Notes under the pieces: model-generated
The model's input: the letters and a program-made list of their open reading frames with translations, nothing else
The model's database searches: none
Told to the model about the DNA's origin: nothing
Translations under genes and position numbers: made by a program
Assembly (NCBI RefSeq): GCF_014697195.1
Contig: NZ_JACJRJ010000031.1
Span: 1 to 64,000 of the forward strand
Source of the DNA: Cylindrospermum sp. FACHB-282
Lineage (GTDB): Bacteria; Cyanobacteriota; Cyanobacteriia; Cyanobacteriales; Nostocaceae
Reading direction: 5' to 3'
DNA: 64,000 nucleotides
Part shown: positions 42,155 through 51,039 of the stretch, one piece after another
Numbering within the stretch: the first letter of the stretch is position 1
How the letters are laid out: each line of letters starts with the position of its first letter

Positions 42155-43509
42155 AAACGCATTAACTGCTCCTGTATTGTACCCAATTTTAAGATATGAA
42201 AAGTTGTGATTTCATCTTGGATAAAATCAAAATTATCTAAATTGTCTTCTTGTTTTAGAATAATTAGTACTAAGGTATGGATACCCATTCTCTTGAGATA
42301 ATTGACTAATTTGATTCTCTCTTCATCCCAAGAGAGAAATATGCAGATACACCCACTCAACAGAGAAACTCTCTCAATCACTACTGGAATTAGTGAATCA
42401 AAATATTTATCCCGACAAGCAACTACAGAAGCGAGAATCTCTAGCATTTTTTCAGTATGACTCAGTCCTCTACCAAAGGTAAAAGAATAAGCTTCATTAC
42501 CCACAAACATCAAGTCTAATAAAGATTCTTGGGTTTGAACTTCATAGGCTAATGAAGCTGCAATTGATATTGCTTCTTCGAGAATTTCGCTATATTTTTC
42601 ACTTTGAAATGTATCTAAAATCAGTGCGTGTCTGACAAAAAATTCATCTTGTTCTTCTTTGACAATTGGCTTACCAACTTTTGCCCAACTTTTCCAATGA
42701 ATTTTTCGCAGTGAGTCTCCAGGACGATATTCTCGCAAAGACCGAAATTCTTCTGCATCTCCCACAGATGAAGCTAAAGCCACCCCACCAGATTGATATC
42801 TCTTTAAACCAGGAAGTTCAATTGGTGGTAGTTTATATAGCTTTGGTAGAATTAATAAAGATTGGGGTAAAGAAATAGTTGTACAAGCATTAAAAAGACC
42901 AAAAGGATCTGGTCGCGTCATCGTCATTCCAACGAGCCGAACAACACCTCTATGGGTGGGTGTAAGTTCACAAAGTACTTCAGTTTTGCTGTTAGGTGCA
43001 AGCGGGGGTAACTCTGTTGGTTTCGCTGTAGCACATTCTTTCCGAGAAACCAGCCATAGCCAGCGATAAGCTCCTGATTTTTTATCCAGAGTACTACGTT
43101 TATTTTCGTCAGGTTCAGGTGTTTCTATAAATTCTTGAAAAGTGGGACGGGGGTCAGCAAAATTTTCAAATAATTTTAATCCTTTTTGAATTTTGTCACT
43201 TTTGTTATGAATCAAAATTCGGTAGTTCAGTTTTACCCCTACAGTTGCATATCTGGGTAAATTGCGAGTTGCACTAAAGCGGTAGCGAAAAAATAGACTA
43301 TAGACTGTAGCTATGATGAGAATAGATAGCAAAAAAGTAAATATCTGATAGGTCATGCTTTGGTTGCTATCTCCGGCCATTATGGCAGCAGCAGTTAACC
43401 AAGAAATAACCGCACCCATAACAGTAACTCGTTTTTCTAGTCTGTGTTGAATAGCAGAACTGAAATGGTAAAGACGATAGATAGAACGTTGTGTCTTTGT
43501 AGGTTGCAT
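42151..43509 (-). CDS. DUF58 protein of the MoxR module
   Basis: A protein of about 452 aa with two transmembrane helices near the N-terminus (about 30-68), then a region with the DUF58 core LREYRPGDSLRKIHWKSWAK, followed by a von Willebrand A-like fold. DUF58 proteins sit between the MoxR ATPase and the transglutaminase and are thought to bind the ATPase. ATG at 43509 is chosen because it starts one base after the MoxR stop codon; the ATG at 43548 would overlap it by 38 bp. Confidence 0.9.
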   Translation of the reverse strand: MQPTKTQRSIYRLYHFSSAIQHRLEKRVTVMGAVISWLTAAAIMAGDSNQSMTYQIFTFLLSILIIATVYSLFFRYRFSATRNLPRYATVGVKLNYRILIHNKSDKIQKGLKLFENFADPRPTFQEFIETPEPDENKRSTLDKKSGAYRWLWLVSRKECATAKPTELPPLAPNSKTEVLCELTPTHRGVVRLVGMTMTRPDPFGLFNACTTISLPQSLLILPKLYKLPPIELPGLKRYQSGGVALASSVGDAEEFRSLREYRPGDSLRKIHWKSWAKVGKPIVKEEQDEFFVRHALILDTFQSEKYSEILEEAISIAASLAYEVQTQESLLDLMFVGNEAYSFTFGRGLSHTEKMLEILASVVACRDKYFDSLIPVVIERVSLLSGCICIFLSWDEERIKLVNYLKRMGIHTLVLIILKQEDNLDNFDFIQDEITTFHILKLGTIQEQLMRL

Positions 43510-43510
43510 T

Positions 43511-44473
43511 TTAGGTAGGAACAGGCACAGATTTGAGAATATCTTCAATCACACTTTCAGCAGTTTTCCCAGAGAAACGTGCTTGGGGTTCCATGACTAA
43601 ACGATGAGCAATGACTGATACTGCTAGTTCTTGAATGTGTTCTGGGGTGACAAATTCATAACCATCAAACAAAGCCAAAGCTTGAGAAATTTTCATTAAA
43701 GTAATAGAAGCTCTGGGACTAGCTCCTAATTGCACACCTTCGGCTGAACGAGTAGCATTAACAATATCTACAAGGTAGCGTTTCAATTCTTCACTGATTC
43801 TGATTTGCTTAACTTGCTGTTTTAAGGTGATTATGTGTTGTAAGTCAACGCATGGTTGAATGGTATCAATTGGATGTTGCTGAATTTGGTCTGAGAGCAG
43901 GTTAATTTCTTCTTCTGGGGATATGTAGCCTAGGCTAAATTGAAGCGCAAATCTATCCATTTGGGCTTCTGGTAAGGGGTAAGTACCACGGGACTCTACT
44001 GGGTTTTGTGTAGCGATTACAAAGAAGGGGTCTTTGAGTTTTCGCAAGTTTCCGTCAATGCTGACTTGAAATTCTGCCATTGCTTCTAGTAAGCCGGACT
44101 GGGTGCGGGGTGAAGCGCGGTTGATTTCGTCAGCTAGGACGATATGAGCAAATATTGGCCCTTCGTGGAAATGAAAGGTGCGTGCATTGGGGTCTAGCAT
44201 GGAAACGCCTAAGATGTCTGACGGCAACAAATCTGGTGTAAATTGAATCCGCTTGAATGTGACATCTACAGAGAATGCTAGGGCTTTGGCTAAGGTGGTT
44301 TTACCGGTTCCGGGATAGTCTTCTAGTAAGACGTGACCACCACTAGCAAAGGCTGAGAGCAACTTCCTGATGGCTGCTGATTGCCCTTTCATCACTTTTT
44401 CAATGTTGTGACAAATTTTTTGATAAATTTCTTTGCCGGATAAGGGAGGGGTTTCTGGGTTGGCATTATCCAT
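43511..44473 (-). CDS. MoxR-family AAA+ ATPase
   Basis: The 320-aa product has Walker A LEDYPGTGKTTLAKAL at about 54-69, Walker B with IVLADEINRASPRTQ, and sensor IATQNPVESRGTYPLPEAQMDRF, all typical of MoxR. These ATPases act as chaperones that assemble or activate partner complexes. It is the first gene of an operon with DUF58 and transglutaminase genes, with stops and starts touching. The promoter lies next to, or in part within, the MITE-bearing region upstream. Confidence 0.95.
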   Translation of the reverse strand: MDNANPETPPLSGKEIYQKICHNIEKVMKGQSAAIRKLLSAFASGGHVLLEDYPGTGKTTLAKALAFSVDVTFKRIQFTPDLLPSDILGVSMLDPNARTFHFHEGPIFAHIVLADEINRASPRTQSGLLEAMAEFQVSIDGNLRKLKDPFFVIATQNPVESRGTYPLPEAQMDRFALQFSLGYISPEEEINLLSDQIQQHPIDTIQPCVDLQHIITLKQQVKQIRISEELKRYLVDIVNATRSAEGVQLGASPRASITLMKISQALALFDGYEFVTPEHIQELAVSVIAHRLVMEPQARFSGKTAESVIEDILKSVPVPT

Positions 44474-44854
44474 GTTTGGGTTATGTAAAAAAAGACTTAA
44501 GTAATTTTAAGCTGAAAAATGCGATCGCGCTCTGGTTTGGGTAATAGATCGCTACAATTTTGGGGCGTTGCTGATTAAAAATATGAATATGTCTCGCGCA
44601 AAGGCGCAAAGGCGCAAAGAATCAAGCTTAAAAAAGTTGAATTTCCCGATTTCATATTCCAATTCAGCAACGCCAATTTTGGAGATGGGTAATTTTTTTT
44701 AACGCAGAGGTACGCGGAGGGTTAGCTGCATTGGTGTGATTGATTCTTTAAGTTTACCAATATTTTAAGGTGCGATCGCCTGGGTTTAATGCCTGTTATG
44801 CGATCGCTTCCAGCGGGTGCTTTTGCCCATTGCATCTGCTAGAATATAGTCATA
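44474..44854. other. Intergenic region carrying a MITE
   Basis: Space between divergent moxR and the toxin-antitoxin pair. It holds a 111-bp inverted-repeat element (44564-44674) and, at about 44700-44720, a second degenerate repeat (ACGCAGAGGTACGCGGAGG). HIP1 sites occur at 44521-44528 and near 44773 and 44801. Confidence 0.5.
44564..44674. mobile_element. 111-bp MITE with 8-bp target duplication
   Basis: The element begins GGCGTTGCTGA (44564-44574) and ends with the exact inverse TCAGCAACGCC (44664-44674); weaker pairing extends inward to about 22 bp per side. It is flanked by identical octamers AATTTTGG at 44556-44563 and 44675-44682, a target-site duplication. Inside are three tandem GCGCAAAG units (44596-44619). 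It encodes nothing and would need a transposase from elsewhere. Confidence 0.8.
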
Positions 44855-45148
44855 ATGTCTAAAATAGTCAAAACTACTATGCAGACCTACACTCTCACAG
44901 ATGCTCGCAACAAACACGGTGAGGTTTTTGACAAGGCTGCAATTGAGCCAGTTCTACTAACCAAACAATCACGTCCTAGTCATGTGATTATTTCCGCAGA
45001 TAGCTACCATAAATTACTTAATCGGCTGCAAGAATTAGAGGATATGGTTTTTGGTCAAGCTGCTGAAACGGCTTTGAGTCAGTCCAAAATGGTTGGTACA
45101 GAGGCTTTTACGTCTGCATTGGAGCATTTAGCTGATGGCGAGGCTTGA
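44855..45148 (+). CDS. Phd/YefM-type antitoxin
   Basis: The 97-aa product has the Phd/YefM pattern: TYTLTDARNKHGEVFDKA early, then PVLLTKQSRPSHVIISADSY, followed by an acidic, helical C-terminus that would bind the toxin. These antitoxins bind DNA at their own promoter through the N-terminal domain. ATG at 44879 (MQTYTL) is more family-like than the first ATG at 44855. The gene overlaps the toxin gene by 14 bp. Repeats of TAGTC around 44848-44875 may form the operator. Confidence 0.88.
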   Translation: MSKIVKTTMQTYTLTDARNKHGEVFDKAAIEPVLLTKQSRPSHVIISADSYHKLLNRLQELEDMVFGQAAETALSQSKMVGTEAFTSALEHLADGEA

Positions 45149-45416
45149 TGGTTTAGCAACTGTTCTTGATTTTCTCAACGGTTTGCAGCCTAAAATAGCA
45201 GCACAAATTGCCAAAAAAGTTTTAGCCTTGAACGTTGAGCCTTTACCAGCTGATAGTGAGCAGCTATCTGGTTATCAGGGTTTATATCGAGTTGATAGTG
45301 GTGAATATCGAATTGTTTACAGGTTTTTTCCTGAACAAGATTTAGTGGAAGTGATTTTAGTCGGTAAGCGCAATGATGATGATGTCTACAAAAGATTAAA
45401 GCGTTTACTGGGCTAA
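45135..45416 (+). CDS. RelE/ParE-type toxin
   Basis: The 93-aa, basic protein has the RelE-like core: QLSGYQGLYRVDSGEYRIVY in the middle and VEVILVGKRNDDDVYKRLKR at the end, matching RelE-type mRNA interferases. It overlaps the antitoxin gene by 14 bp, the usual type II toxin-antitoxin arrangement with coupled translation. The catalytic residues of RelE vary, so whether it is active cannot be settled from sequence. Confidence 0.88.
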   Translation: MARLDGLATVLDFLNGLQPKIAAQIAKKVLALNVEPLPADSEQLSGYQGLYRVDSGEYRIVYRFFPEQDLVEVILVGKRNDDDVYKRLKRLLG

Positions 45417-45477
45417 AGTTTGGTTTTGATGAAAAATGCTAAAATCGCTCTAGCACAAATGCTTTCAGGCATCTTTG

Positions 45478-46782
45478 ATGATTTTTGACTCTCTGATTCC
45501 CGATACCGCGCTTTCGGTGGCTGGGTTAACTGACTACATCCGCTTGCTGCTGGAGGAAGATCAACACCTGCGGCAAATTTGGGTGACTGGGGAAGTTTCT
45601 AGCGCTAACAATCATCGCAGTGGGTTATTTTTCACGCTGCAAGATACTAATGGTACGGCAACTATTAAGTGTGTGGTGTGGAATAGCCAATTGGCAAAAC
45701 TGGCTCAGACACCGATTCGTGGTGAACAGTTAATTATTTTGGGTAGTATCCGGCTTTATCCGCAACGGGGTGAGTATCAGTTGACGGTATGGCAAGCTTT
45801 GCCTGCTGGTGCTGGTTTACAGGCGTTACGCTATCAACAACTGAAGAAACGCTTAGAGGCTGAGGGGTTGTTTGATATGGAAAGAAAGCGATCGCTTCCT
45901 ATTCACCCCCAAATTATAGCTGTGGTCACTTCTCCCACTGCTGCGGCTTGGGGTGATATTCAAAAAACCCTTAAACACAGATATCCTGGTTTACAAGTTT
46001 TGTTTTCTCCCGCTACTGTCCAAGGTGACTTAGCACCGGCATCTATTGTCAAAGCTATTGAACGGGTAGAACGAGATGCTCGCGCTGAGGTGTTAATTTT
46101 ATCTAGGGGCGGTGGGGCGGTTGAGGAGTTGGCTTGCTTTAATGATGAACGGGTTGTGAGGGCGATCGCCAATTGTCCCATTCCTATCATTAGTGGTATT
46201 GGTCATCAACGAGATGAGTCTTTGGCAGATTTAGTTGCTGATGTCTGTGTTCATACACCTACGGCAGCAGCGGAAAGGGTTGTGCCGGCTTTGTCGGAGT
46301 TGTATAATCAGCATCGGCAGCGAGTTGCAGCTTTACATGAGGCGGTGCATGAGTCTGGGGAAATTGCTGAAAACCAACTGCAATTGTTAAAAGATCGGTT
46401 GCGGCGGTTGGGGTTAGAAAGGCTTGTACAGCAAGAGGTGCAAAATCTTGGTTGGCAGCGTCAGCAGTTATTGCAAGTGACTATGGGGCGATCGCAACAA
46501 GCCACCCAGCATTTAGAAATGTTGCGGCAAAAGTTGGCTAGTATTGACCCGAAAGCGGTGTTACAGCGTGGTTATGCGGTGGTGAGGCAAGAAAATGGCG
46601 CGATCGCTCGTTCGGCGGCAAAATTAACTGTAGGGGAAGATTTGCTGATTCAGTTGGGACAAGGGGAAGTTAAAGTGAAGGTTGTAGAAGTTAACAAACC
46701 GCCAAGACAAGGCAGTGCCTTGGGCGGGTTTCCCGACTTAAAGCAACTGCCGCGCCAAGGACGCCAAGATTTGAATGGTTAA
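45478..46782 (+). CDS. xseA: Exodeoxyribonuclease VII large subunit
   Basis: XseA, with XseB, degrades single-stranded DNA. The protein of about 434 aa has an N-terminal OB-fold (to about 100), the catalytic domain with GISxQRD-like [27 protein letters not shown] at about 240-265, and a long coiled-coil region. ATG at 45478 is taken; a TTG at 45475 is adjacent. The last 25 residues ([15 protein letters not shown]) are encoded by a dispersed palindromic repeat, so the C-terminal tail is repeat-derived. It overlaps xseB by 8 bp. Confidence 0.95.
   Translation: MIFDSLIPDTALSVAGLTDYIRLLLEEDQHLRQIWVTGEVSSANNHRSGLFFTLQDTNGTATIKCVVWNSQLAKLAQTPIRGEQLIILGSIRLYPQRGEYQLTVWQALPAGAGLQALRYQQLKKRLEAEGLFDMERKRSLPIHPQIIAVVTSPTAAAWGDIQKTLKHRYPGLQVLFSPATVQGDLAPASIVKAIERVERDARAEVLILSRGGGAVEELACFNDERVVRAIANCPIPIISGIGHQRDESLADLVADVCVHTPTAAAERVVPALSELYNQHRQRVAALHEAVHESGEIAENQLQLLKDRLRRLGLERLVQQEVQNLGWQRQQLLQVTMGRSQQATQHLEMLRQKLASIDPKAVLQRGYAVVRQENGAIARSAAKLTVGEDLLIQLGQGEVKVKVVEVNKPPRQGSALGGFPDLKQLPRQGRQDLNG
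46720..46745. repeat. Dispersed palindromic repeat inside xseA
   Basis: A 26-nt sequence with the pattern TTGGGCGG-N5-CCGACTT-N-AAGCA shares 21 of 26 positions with 54340-54365, inside the second MITE. Here it is read in frame near the xseA stop codon. Confidence 0.7.
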
Positions 46783-47008
46783 ACGTAATAGTTCCTCTAA
46801 TTCTGATTCTCTGGTGGGTGGGAGTTATGAGGCAAAGGTGGCAGAAATTGAGAAAATAATTGCTCGCATTGAGGCGGGTGAGTTGGATTTAGCTGAGGTT
46901 TTTGAGCAATTTGCCGCCGCTGTTGAGTCTTTGCGTCAGTGCGAAAGTTTTTTGCAGCAGCGACAGCAGCAGGTAGATTTGTTGATTGAAACTTTAACTG
47001 ATGATTGA
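46775..47008 (+). CDS. xseB: Exodeoxyribonuclease VII small subunit
   Basis: The 77-aa product contains [20 protein letters not shown] and a second helix with [16 protein letters not shown], typical of XseB, a helical partner that binds the XseA coiled coil. It overlaps the end of xseA by 8 bp, the usual operon. Confidence 0.93.
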   Translation: MVKRNSSSNSDSLVGGSYEAKVAEIEKIIARIEAGELDLAEVFEQFAAAVESLRQCESFLQQRQQQVDLLIETLTDD

Positions 47009-47025
47009 TATTTGCAACGGGGGTT

Positions 47026-47712
47026 TCATTTACCTGGCGGGCATTTGGTTTCTTCTACTCTTACCAGTCGGCCTTCCTGATATGCTTGTCTCAGGGCGAT
47101 CGCATCTGCCACAATATACTGGGCGCTCAATCCTTCTTCATCCATCATTCTTTGCAGAGTAACTCCAGTCTGTTCTGCTGCTTCGTGAATTGGCGGAATT
47201 TGGCAGTATCTCCCACCGTTTTTAGTCCGCCGCCAAATACTAGGTTTTTCAGGTCTTTTGCCTTGAGGATGACGCGCTTTTTTGGTTAAAGTGCGTATAG
47301 TTTCTTGGGTGATTTCTCTTAAATCTAGTAGCCTTTCTATTACTTGCTGATACTTTTTACTATTTTCCCCTAGCTGATATATGGTTCTAGGCTCAACTTG
47401 GGCAAAATCTTCGGGGGAAAACTTCCCAAATGCTGCGGCAATCTTCAGATAACGCTTTTCCTCACCTTGCCAACCCAGTTCAGCCAGTAGCTTTTTGTAC
47501 TCTTGTAAAGGTAGCTTTTGTTTTTGTTCAGCTAACCAAAACGCATAATGCACTATTGTCTTAGTGACATCGGCAAGAGTTGGGGCCGCATAATCTTCAG
47601 TACTAACACGGTTATTCTCTTCAGCTTTTAGTTCTATATATTGCTCAAGCTTGGATGGAGCAATTGCTTGATGGTTAACTTGGGTTGGCACTACACCGGG
47701 CATTGGTGTCAT
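47026..47712 (-). CDS. Hypothetical protein, 228 aa
   Basis: A soluble protein, convergent with xseB. The helical middle (about 45-145) contains LQEYKKLLAELGWQGEEKRY; a basic part at about 148-175 (KKARHPQGKRPEKPSIWRR) could bind nucleic acid. The C-terminus (about 180-228) has HEAAEQTGVTLQRMMDEEG, reminiscent of a helix-turn-helix. DNA binding is possible but not established, and the family is not recognised. Confidence 0.6.
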   Translation of the reverse strand: MTPMPGVVPTQVNHQAIAPSKLEQYIELKAEENNRVSTEDYAAPTLADVTKTIVHYAFWLAEQKQKLPLQEYKKLLAELGWQGEEKRYLKIAAAFGKFSPEDFAQVEPRTIYQLGENSKKYQQVIERLLDLREITQETIRTLTKKARHPQGKRPEKPSIWRRTKNGGRYCQIPPIHEAAEQTGVTLQRMMDEEGLSAQYIVADAIALRQAYQEGRLVRVEETKCPPGK

Positions 47713-47967
47713 AGTGGTATTAGGGTCATTCTAAGGGTTTTTGTTAAAGGCCATCTCACATTAGTCAAGGATGATAGCCAAGACTAAAAGTTGATCTTAC
47801 TAGAACAATTGTACTACTTGAAATTCCGAAGAAAACCCTAAACATACCAGAATTTTAGGGAATCCTTTGTAAGTTTTATACACAGTGAATTTATGGTAAT
47901 GTTAATTCTTGCTTTGCCCGAAGGCTGATAAACTATTCTGTTGGTTCACCTAACAAAAGAGTTTGCT

Positions 47968-48717
47968 GTGACTAAATTTCTCTTCGTAACTGATTTAGAT
48001 CATACCCTTGTAGGCGATGACAAGACATTGGCAGAATTAAGCGATCGCTTAGAAAGACATCGCCAAGAACATGGCACTAAGATTGTATATGCTACGGGGC
48101 GATCGCCTATTCTCTACCGCGAAATCCAAAAGGAAAAAAATCTCTTAACACCAGATGCTCTCGTTCTGTCTGTGGGCACAGAAATCTATCTCAATGGTAG
48201 TGACACAACAGATGCTGGTTGGGTAGAAATCCTCACCCCTGGTTGGGATCGGGAATTGGTTTTATCGATCACCAAGCAGTTTCGGGAGTTAGTTCGCCAA
48301 CCAGACACAGAACAACGTCCCTTCAAAGTGAGTTTTTTCCTCCAACAAGATGCAGCCCTAAATGTTATACCAAAACTAGAGGCAGAGTTGCAGAAATCTA
48401 AATTAAATATAAAGTTAATCTATAGCAGCGGTATTGACCTTGACATTGTACCCCTTACCAGCGATAAAGGTCAGGCAATGCAATTTCTGCGCCGAAAGTG
48501 GGAATTTGCAGCAGAACAAACTGTTGTTTGTGGTGATTCAGGTAATGATATTGCTTTATTCGCTGTAGGCAACGAACGGGGAATCATTGTCGGCAATGCC
48601 CGTCCTGAGTTACTCCAATGGCACAACGAGTATCCCGCTGACTACCGTTACCTAGCACAAAATTTTTGTGCAGGTGGAATTATCGAAGGATTAAAATACT
48701 TTGGTTTCTTAACATGA
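47968..48717 (+). CDS. spp: Sucrose-phosphate phosphatase (HAD family)
   Basis: The enzyme removes phosphate from sucrose-6-phosphate, the final step of sucrose synthesis; sucrose moves between vegetative cells and heterocysts in this group. HAD motifs are present: motif [10 protein letters not shown] near the N-terminus, motif II YATGRS, and motif III/IV with TSDKGQAM and [16 protein letters not shown] at 47968 gives [13 protein letters not shown]; a TTG at 47941 in the same frame would add nine residues. Its stop overlaps the ruvA start (ATGA). Confidence 0.88.
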   Translation: MTKFLFVTDLDHTLVGDDKTLAELSDRLERHRQEHGTKIVYATGRSPILYREIQKEKNLLTPDALVLSVGTEIYLNGSDTTDAGWVEILTPGWDRELVLSITKQFRELVRQPDTEQRPFKVSFFLQQDAALNVIPKLEAELQKSKLNIKLIYSSGIDLDIVPLTSDKGQAMQFLRRKWEFAAEQTVVCGDSGNDIALFAVGNERGIIVGNARPELLQWHNEYPADYRYLAQNFCAGGIIEGLKYFGFLT

Positions 48718-49352
48718 TTAGCTATCTTAAAGGTATTGTTGCTGGTATCCAAACAATTAGTCCGAGTCGCACGATTCTGACTTTAGAGGTGAATAGTATG
48801 GGGTATGATTTACAAATCCCCCAACGACTCGCCCAGCAATTAATGACGATTGGGGAAGAGGTACAAATTTTTACCCATTACCAAATTCGCGAAGAAGTGC
48901 CGTTGCTATATGGCTTTGCTTCACCAGCAGAACGAGATTTATTTCGTCACTTGCAAACTGTCAGCGGTATTGGTGCAGCTTCGGCGATCGCACTTTTGGA
49001 CACTTTGGAACTACCAGATTTAGTTCAAGCCATTATCGCTGCCAATACCCAAATCTTAATTCAAGCCCCCGGCGTGGGGAAGAAAACCGCAGAACGCATT
49101 TGTCTAGAACTGAAAAGCAAGTTAATTGAATGGCGCAAATCAGCAGGGTTCTTCGTCGCTACTGGTGGCCCAGCACCAGGGATTTTGGAAGAAGTGCAAA
49201 TGACTCTCTTTGCTTTGGGATATACTGCCAATGAAGTCAGTCACGCCCTCCATGTCGTCAGTGAAAATATTGGACTAACGAAAGATGCCTATGTGGAAGA
49301 TTGGATTAAACAAGCGATCGCACATCTTAGCAGCACCGAAGTTGAGTCTTGA
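48714..49352 (+). CDS. ruvA: Holliday junction helicase subunit RuvA
   Basis: RuvA binds Holliday junctions and recruits RuvB for branch migration. The 212-aa protein has an N-terminal OB-fold ([14 protein letters not shown]), two helix-hairpin-helix motifs ([13 protein letters not shown] and [15 protein letters not shown]) and the C-terminal RuvB-binding domain. ATG at 48714 overlaps the stop of spp by four bases; an upstream start in the same frame is not needed. ruvB is not in the window. Confidence 0.95.
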   Translation: MISYLKGIVAGIQTISPSRTILTLEVNSMGYDLQIPQRLAQQLMTIGEEVQIFTHYQIREEVPLLYGFASPAERDLFRHLQTVSGIGAASAIALLDTLELPDLVQAIIAANTQILIQAPGVGKKTAERICLELKSKLIEWRKSAGFFVATGGPAPGILEEVQMTLFALGYTANEVSHALHVVSENIGLTKDAYVEDWIKQAIAHLSSTEVES

Positions 49353-49361
49353 AACTCAAAA

Positions 49362-50528
49362 ATGAAGACAAACCCTTATGCTTGGATAGAACAATCCCTG
49401 GCAACTATTCACCAGGCTAACTGGTATCGTTCAGTACAAACAATCCATGGTCTGCCTGGCGCAACGGTGCTGTTGTCAGGGCAAGAGGTAATTAATTTTG
49501 CCAGTAATGATTATTTGGGATTGGCTGGGGATGAGCGCTTGCTGACAGCAGCAATTGCGGCTATTCAAGAATTTGGCACTGGTAGCACTGGTTCGCGGTT
49601 ACTTAGTGGACACCGAGAATTACACAGAGAATTAGAACAGGCGATCGCATCTACCAAACAAACCGAAGATGCTGTAGTATTTAGTTCAGGCTATCTAGCA
49701 AATTTGGGTGCAATTACTGCCATAGTAGGCAAGCGTGATTTAATCTTATCTGATCAATACAATCATTCCAGCCTCAAAAACGGGGCAATTCTCAGCGGTG
49801 CAGCATTCATTGAATATCCCCATGGCGATATTGCAGTATTAAGAGCAAATTTGAGTCAACAGCGGCAAAATTACCGACGCTGTTTAATAATTACTGATAG
49901 CGTCTTCAGCATGGATGGCGATTTATGTCCCTTAAATGGGCTGTTGGATGTAGCTGAAGAATTTAGCTGTATGCTGCTAGTCGATGAAGCTCATGGTACT
50001 GGAGTACTAGGAAAAAATGGTGCTGGGTGTGTTGAACATTTCGGCTGTACAGGTAGAGAGTTAATTCAAGTTGGTACCTTGAGTAAAGCCTTGGGAAGTT
50101 TAGGCGGCTATGTAGCGGGAAGTGCTGCCCTAATTGATTTTTTGCGGAATCGCGCCCCTAGTTGGATTTATACCACAGCCCTGTCACCCCCTGACACAGC
50201 GGCAGCTTTAGCAGCAATCAAGATAGTGCGACAAGAACCGCAACGCCGCACCCAATTGTGGCAAAATGTAGATTATTTAAAGAACTTAATCCAAGATTTA
50301 CCTAATCTTCAATTACTGCCTACAGAATCACCTATATTATGTTTGCAATTGCCAAGTGCAGCAGCAGCGTTAACAGCAGGGAAACAATTAAGAGCAGGTG
50401 GAATTTTTGCCCCAGCCATTCGTCCTCCTACAGTACCTACAAGTCGGATTAGGATTTCTGTGATGGCAACTCATGAATCAGAGCATATTAAAAAATTGGT
50501 AGCAGAATTGAAAAATATCTCTTGGTAA
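49362..50528 (+). CDS. bioF: 8-amino-7-oxononanoate synthase
   Basis: BioF, a PLP enzyme, joins pimeloyl thioester and alanine in biotin synthesis. The 388-aa protein shows [26 protein letters not shown], the cofactor aspartate and histidine in [13 protein letters not shown] (about 206-218), and the PLP lysine K242 in [12 protein letters not shown]. It lies 9 bp after ruvA, so it is probably co-transcribed with spp and ruvA. Glycine C-acetyltransferase is a related alternative, but the motifs fit BioF. Confidence 0.9.
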   Translation: MKTNPYAWIEQSLATIHQANWYRSVQTIHGLPGATVLLSGQEVINFASNDYLGLAGDERLLTAAIAAIQEFGTGSTGSRLLSGHRELHRELEQAIASTKQTEDAVVFSSGYLANLGAITAIVGKRDLILSDQYNHSSLKNGAILSGAAFIEYPHGDIAVLRANLSQQRQNYRRCLIITDSVFSMDGDLCPLNGLLDVAEEFSCMLLVDEAHGTGVLGKNGAGCVEHFGCTGRELIQVGTLSKALGSLGGYVAGSAALIDFLRNRAPSWIYTTALSPPDTAAALAAIKIVRQEPQRRTQLWQNVDYLKNLIQDLPNLQLLPTESPILCLQLPSAAAALTAGKQLRAGGIFAPAIRPPTVPTSRIRISVMATHESEHIKKLVAELKNISW

Positions 50529-51039
50529 AATGTGTATATATTTACAGTGACTTCATTGTTGCTTTGGTAAAATATCATCAGCCAAGTTTTTTCAAAAAAA
50601 TTGGGCACTTGAGTTGCTGAATATTCCAGGGCTATTTGATTCTTATCTAACCCACTATGACTTACGTCACGCTGCGCTATCAGAATGAATTCTGATTCTA
50701 ATAGCACTCATTCGTCTAAAGACGACTAAAAGAAATTTCTAGTCTCTGACAACGGACTTTAGTGATTAGCCAATTCAGTTCTGAGCGGGGGATGTCTAAA
50801 ACGAAATAGCCCTGGTGAATATTCAATATTTGCTATCAATAAGAAAGCATTATATCTGTACAAGATAAATGCTCAATGCTGGCTGCAAATAGAAGAATAT
50901 TAATGGGAAAACTACTTTTAGCAAAAGATTTTTTAAACTTAGATAAAAATCTATCGGAAGATAAATTACGATAATTTACAAACAAGTTTAGGGTAGATAG
51001 AATCTTGGTAAAAAATATTAGCTATTCTCAATCATTTTC
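50529..51039. other. Intergenic region upstream of the hybrid kinase
   Basis: About 510 bp with no gene seen. A repeat-like stretch TACGTCACGCTGCGCTATC lies near 50663-50681, followed by AGAATGAATTCTGATTCT. It should hold the kinase promoter; nothing specific was found. Confidence 0.4.

Noticed and set aside
44596-44619. CRISPR-like array
   Set aside because: Three contiguous 8-mers without spacers, inside a MITE; not CRISPR.
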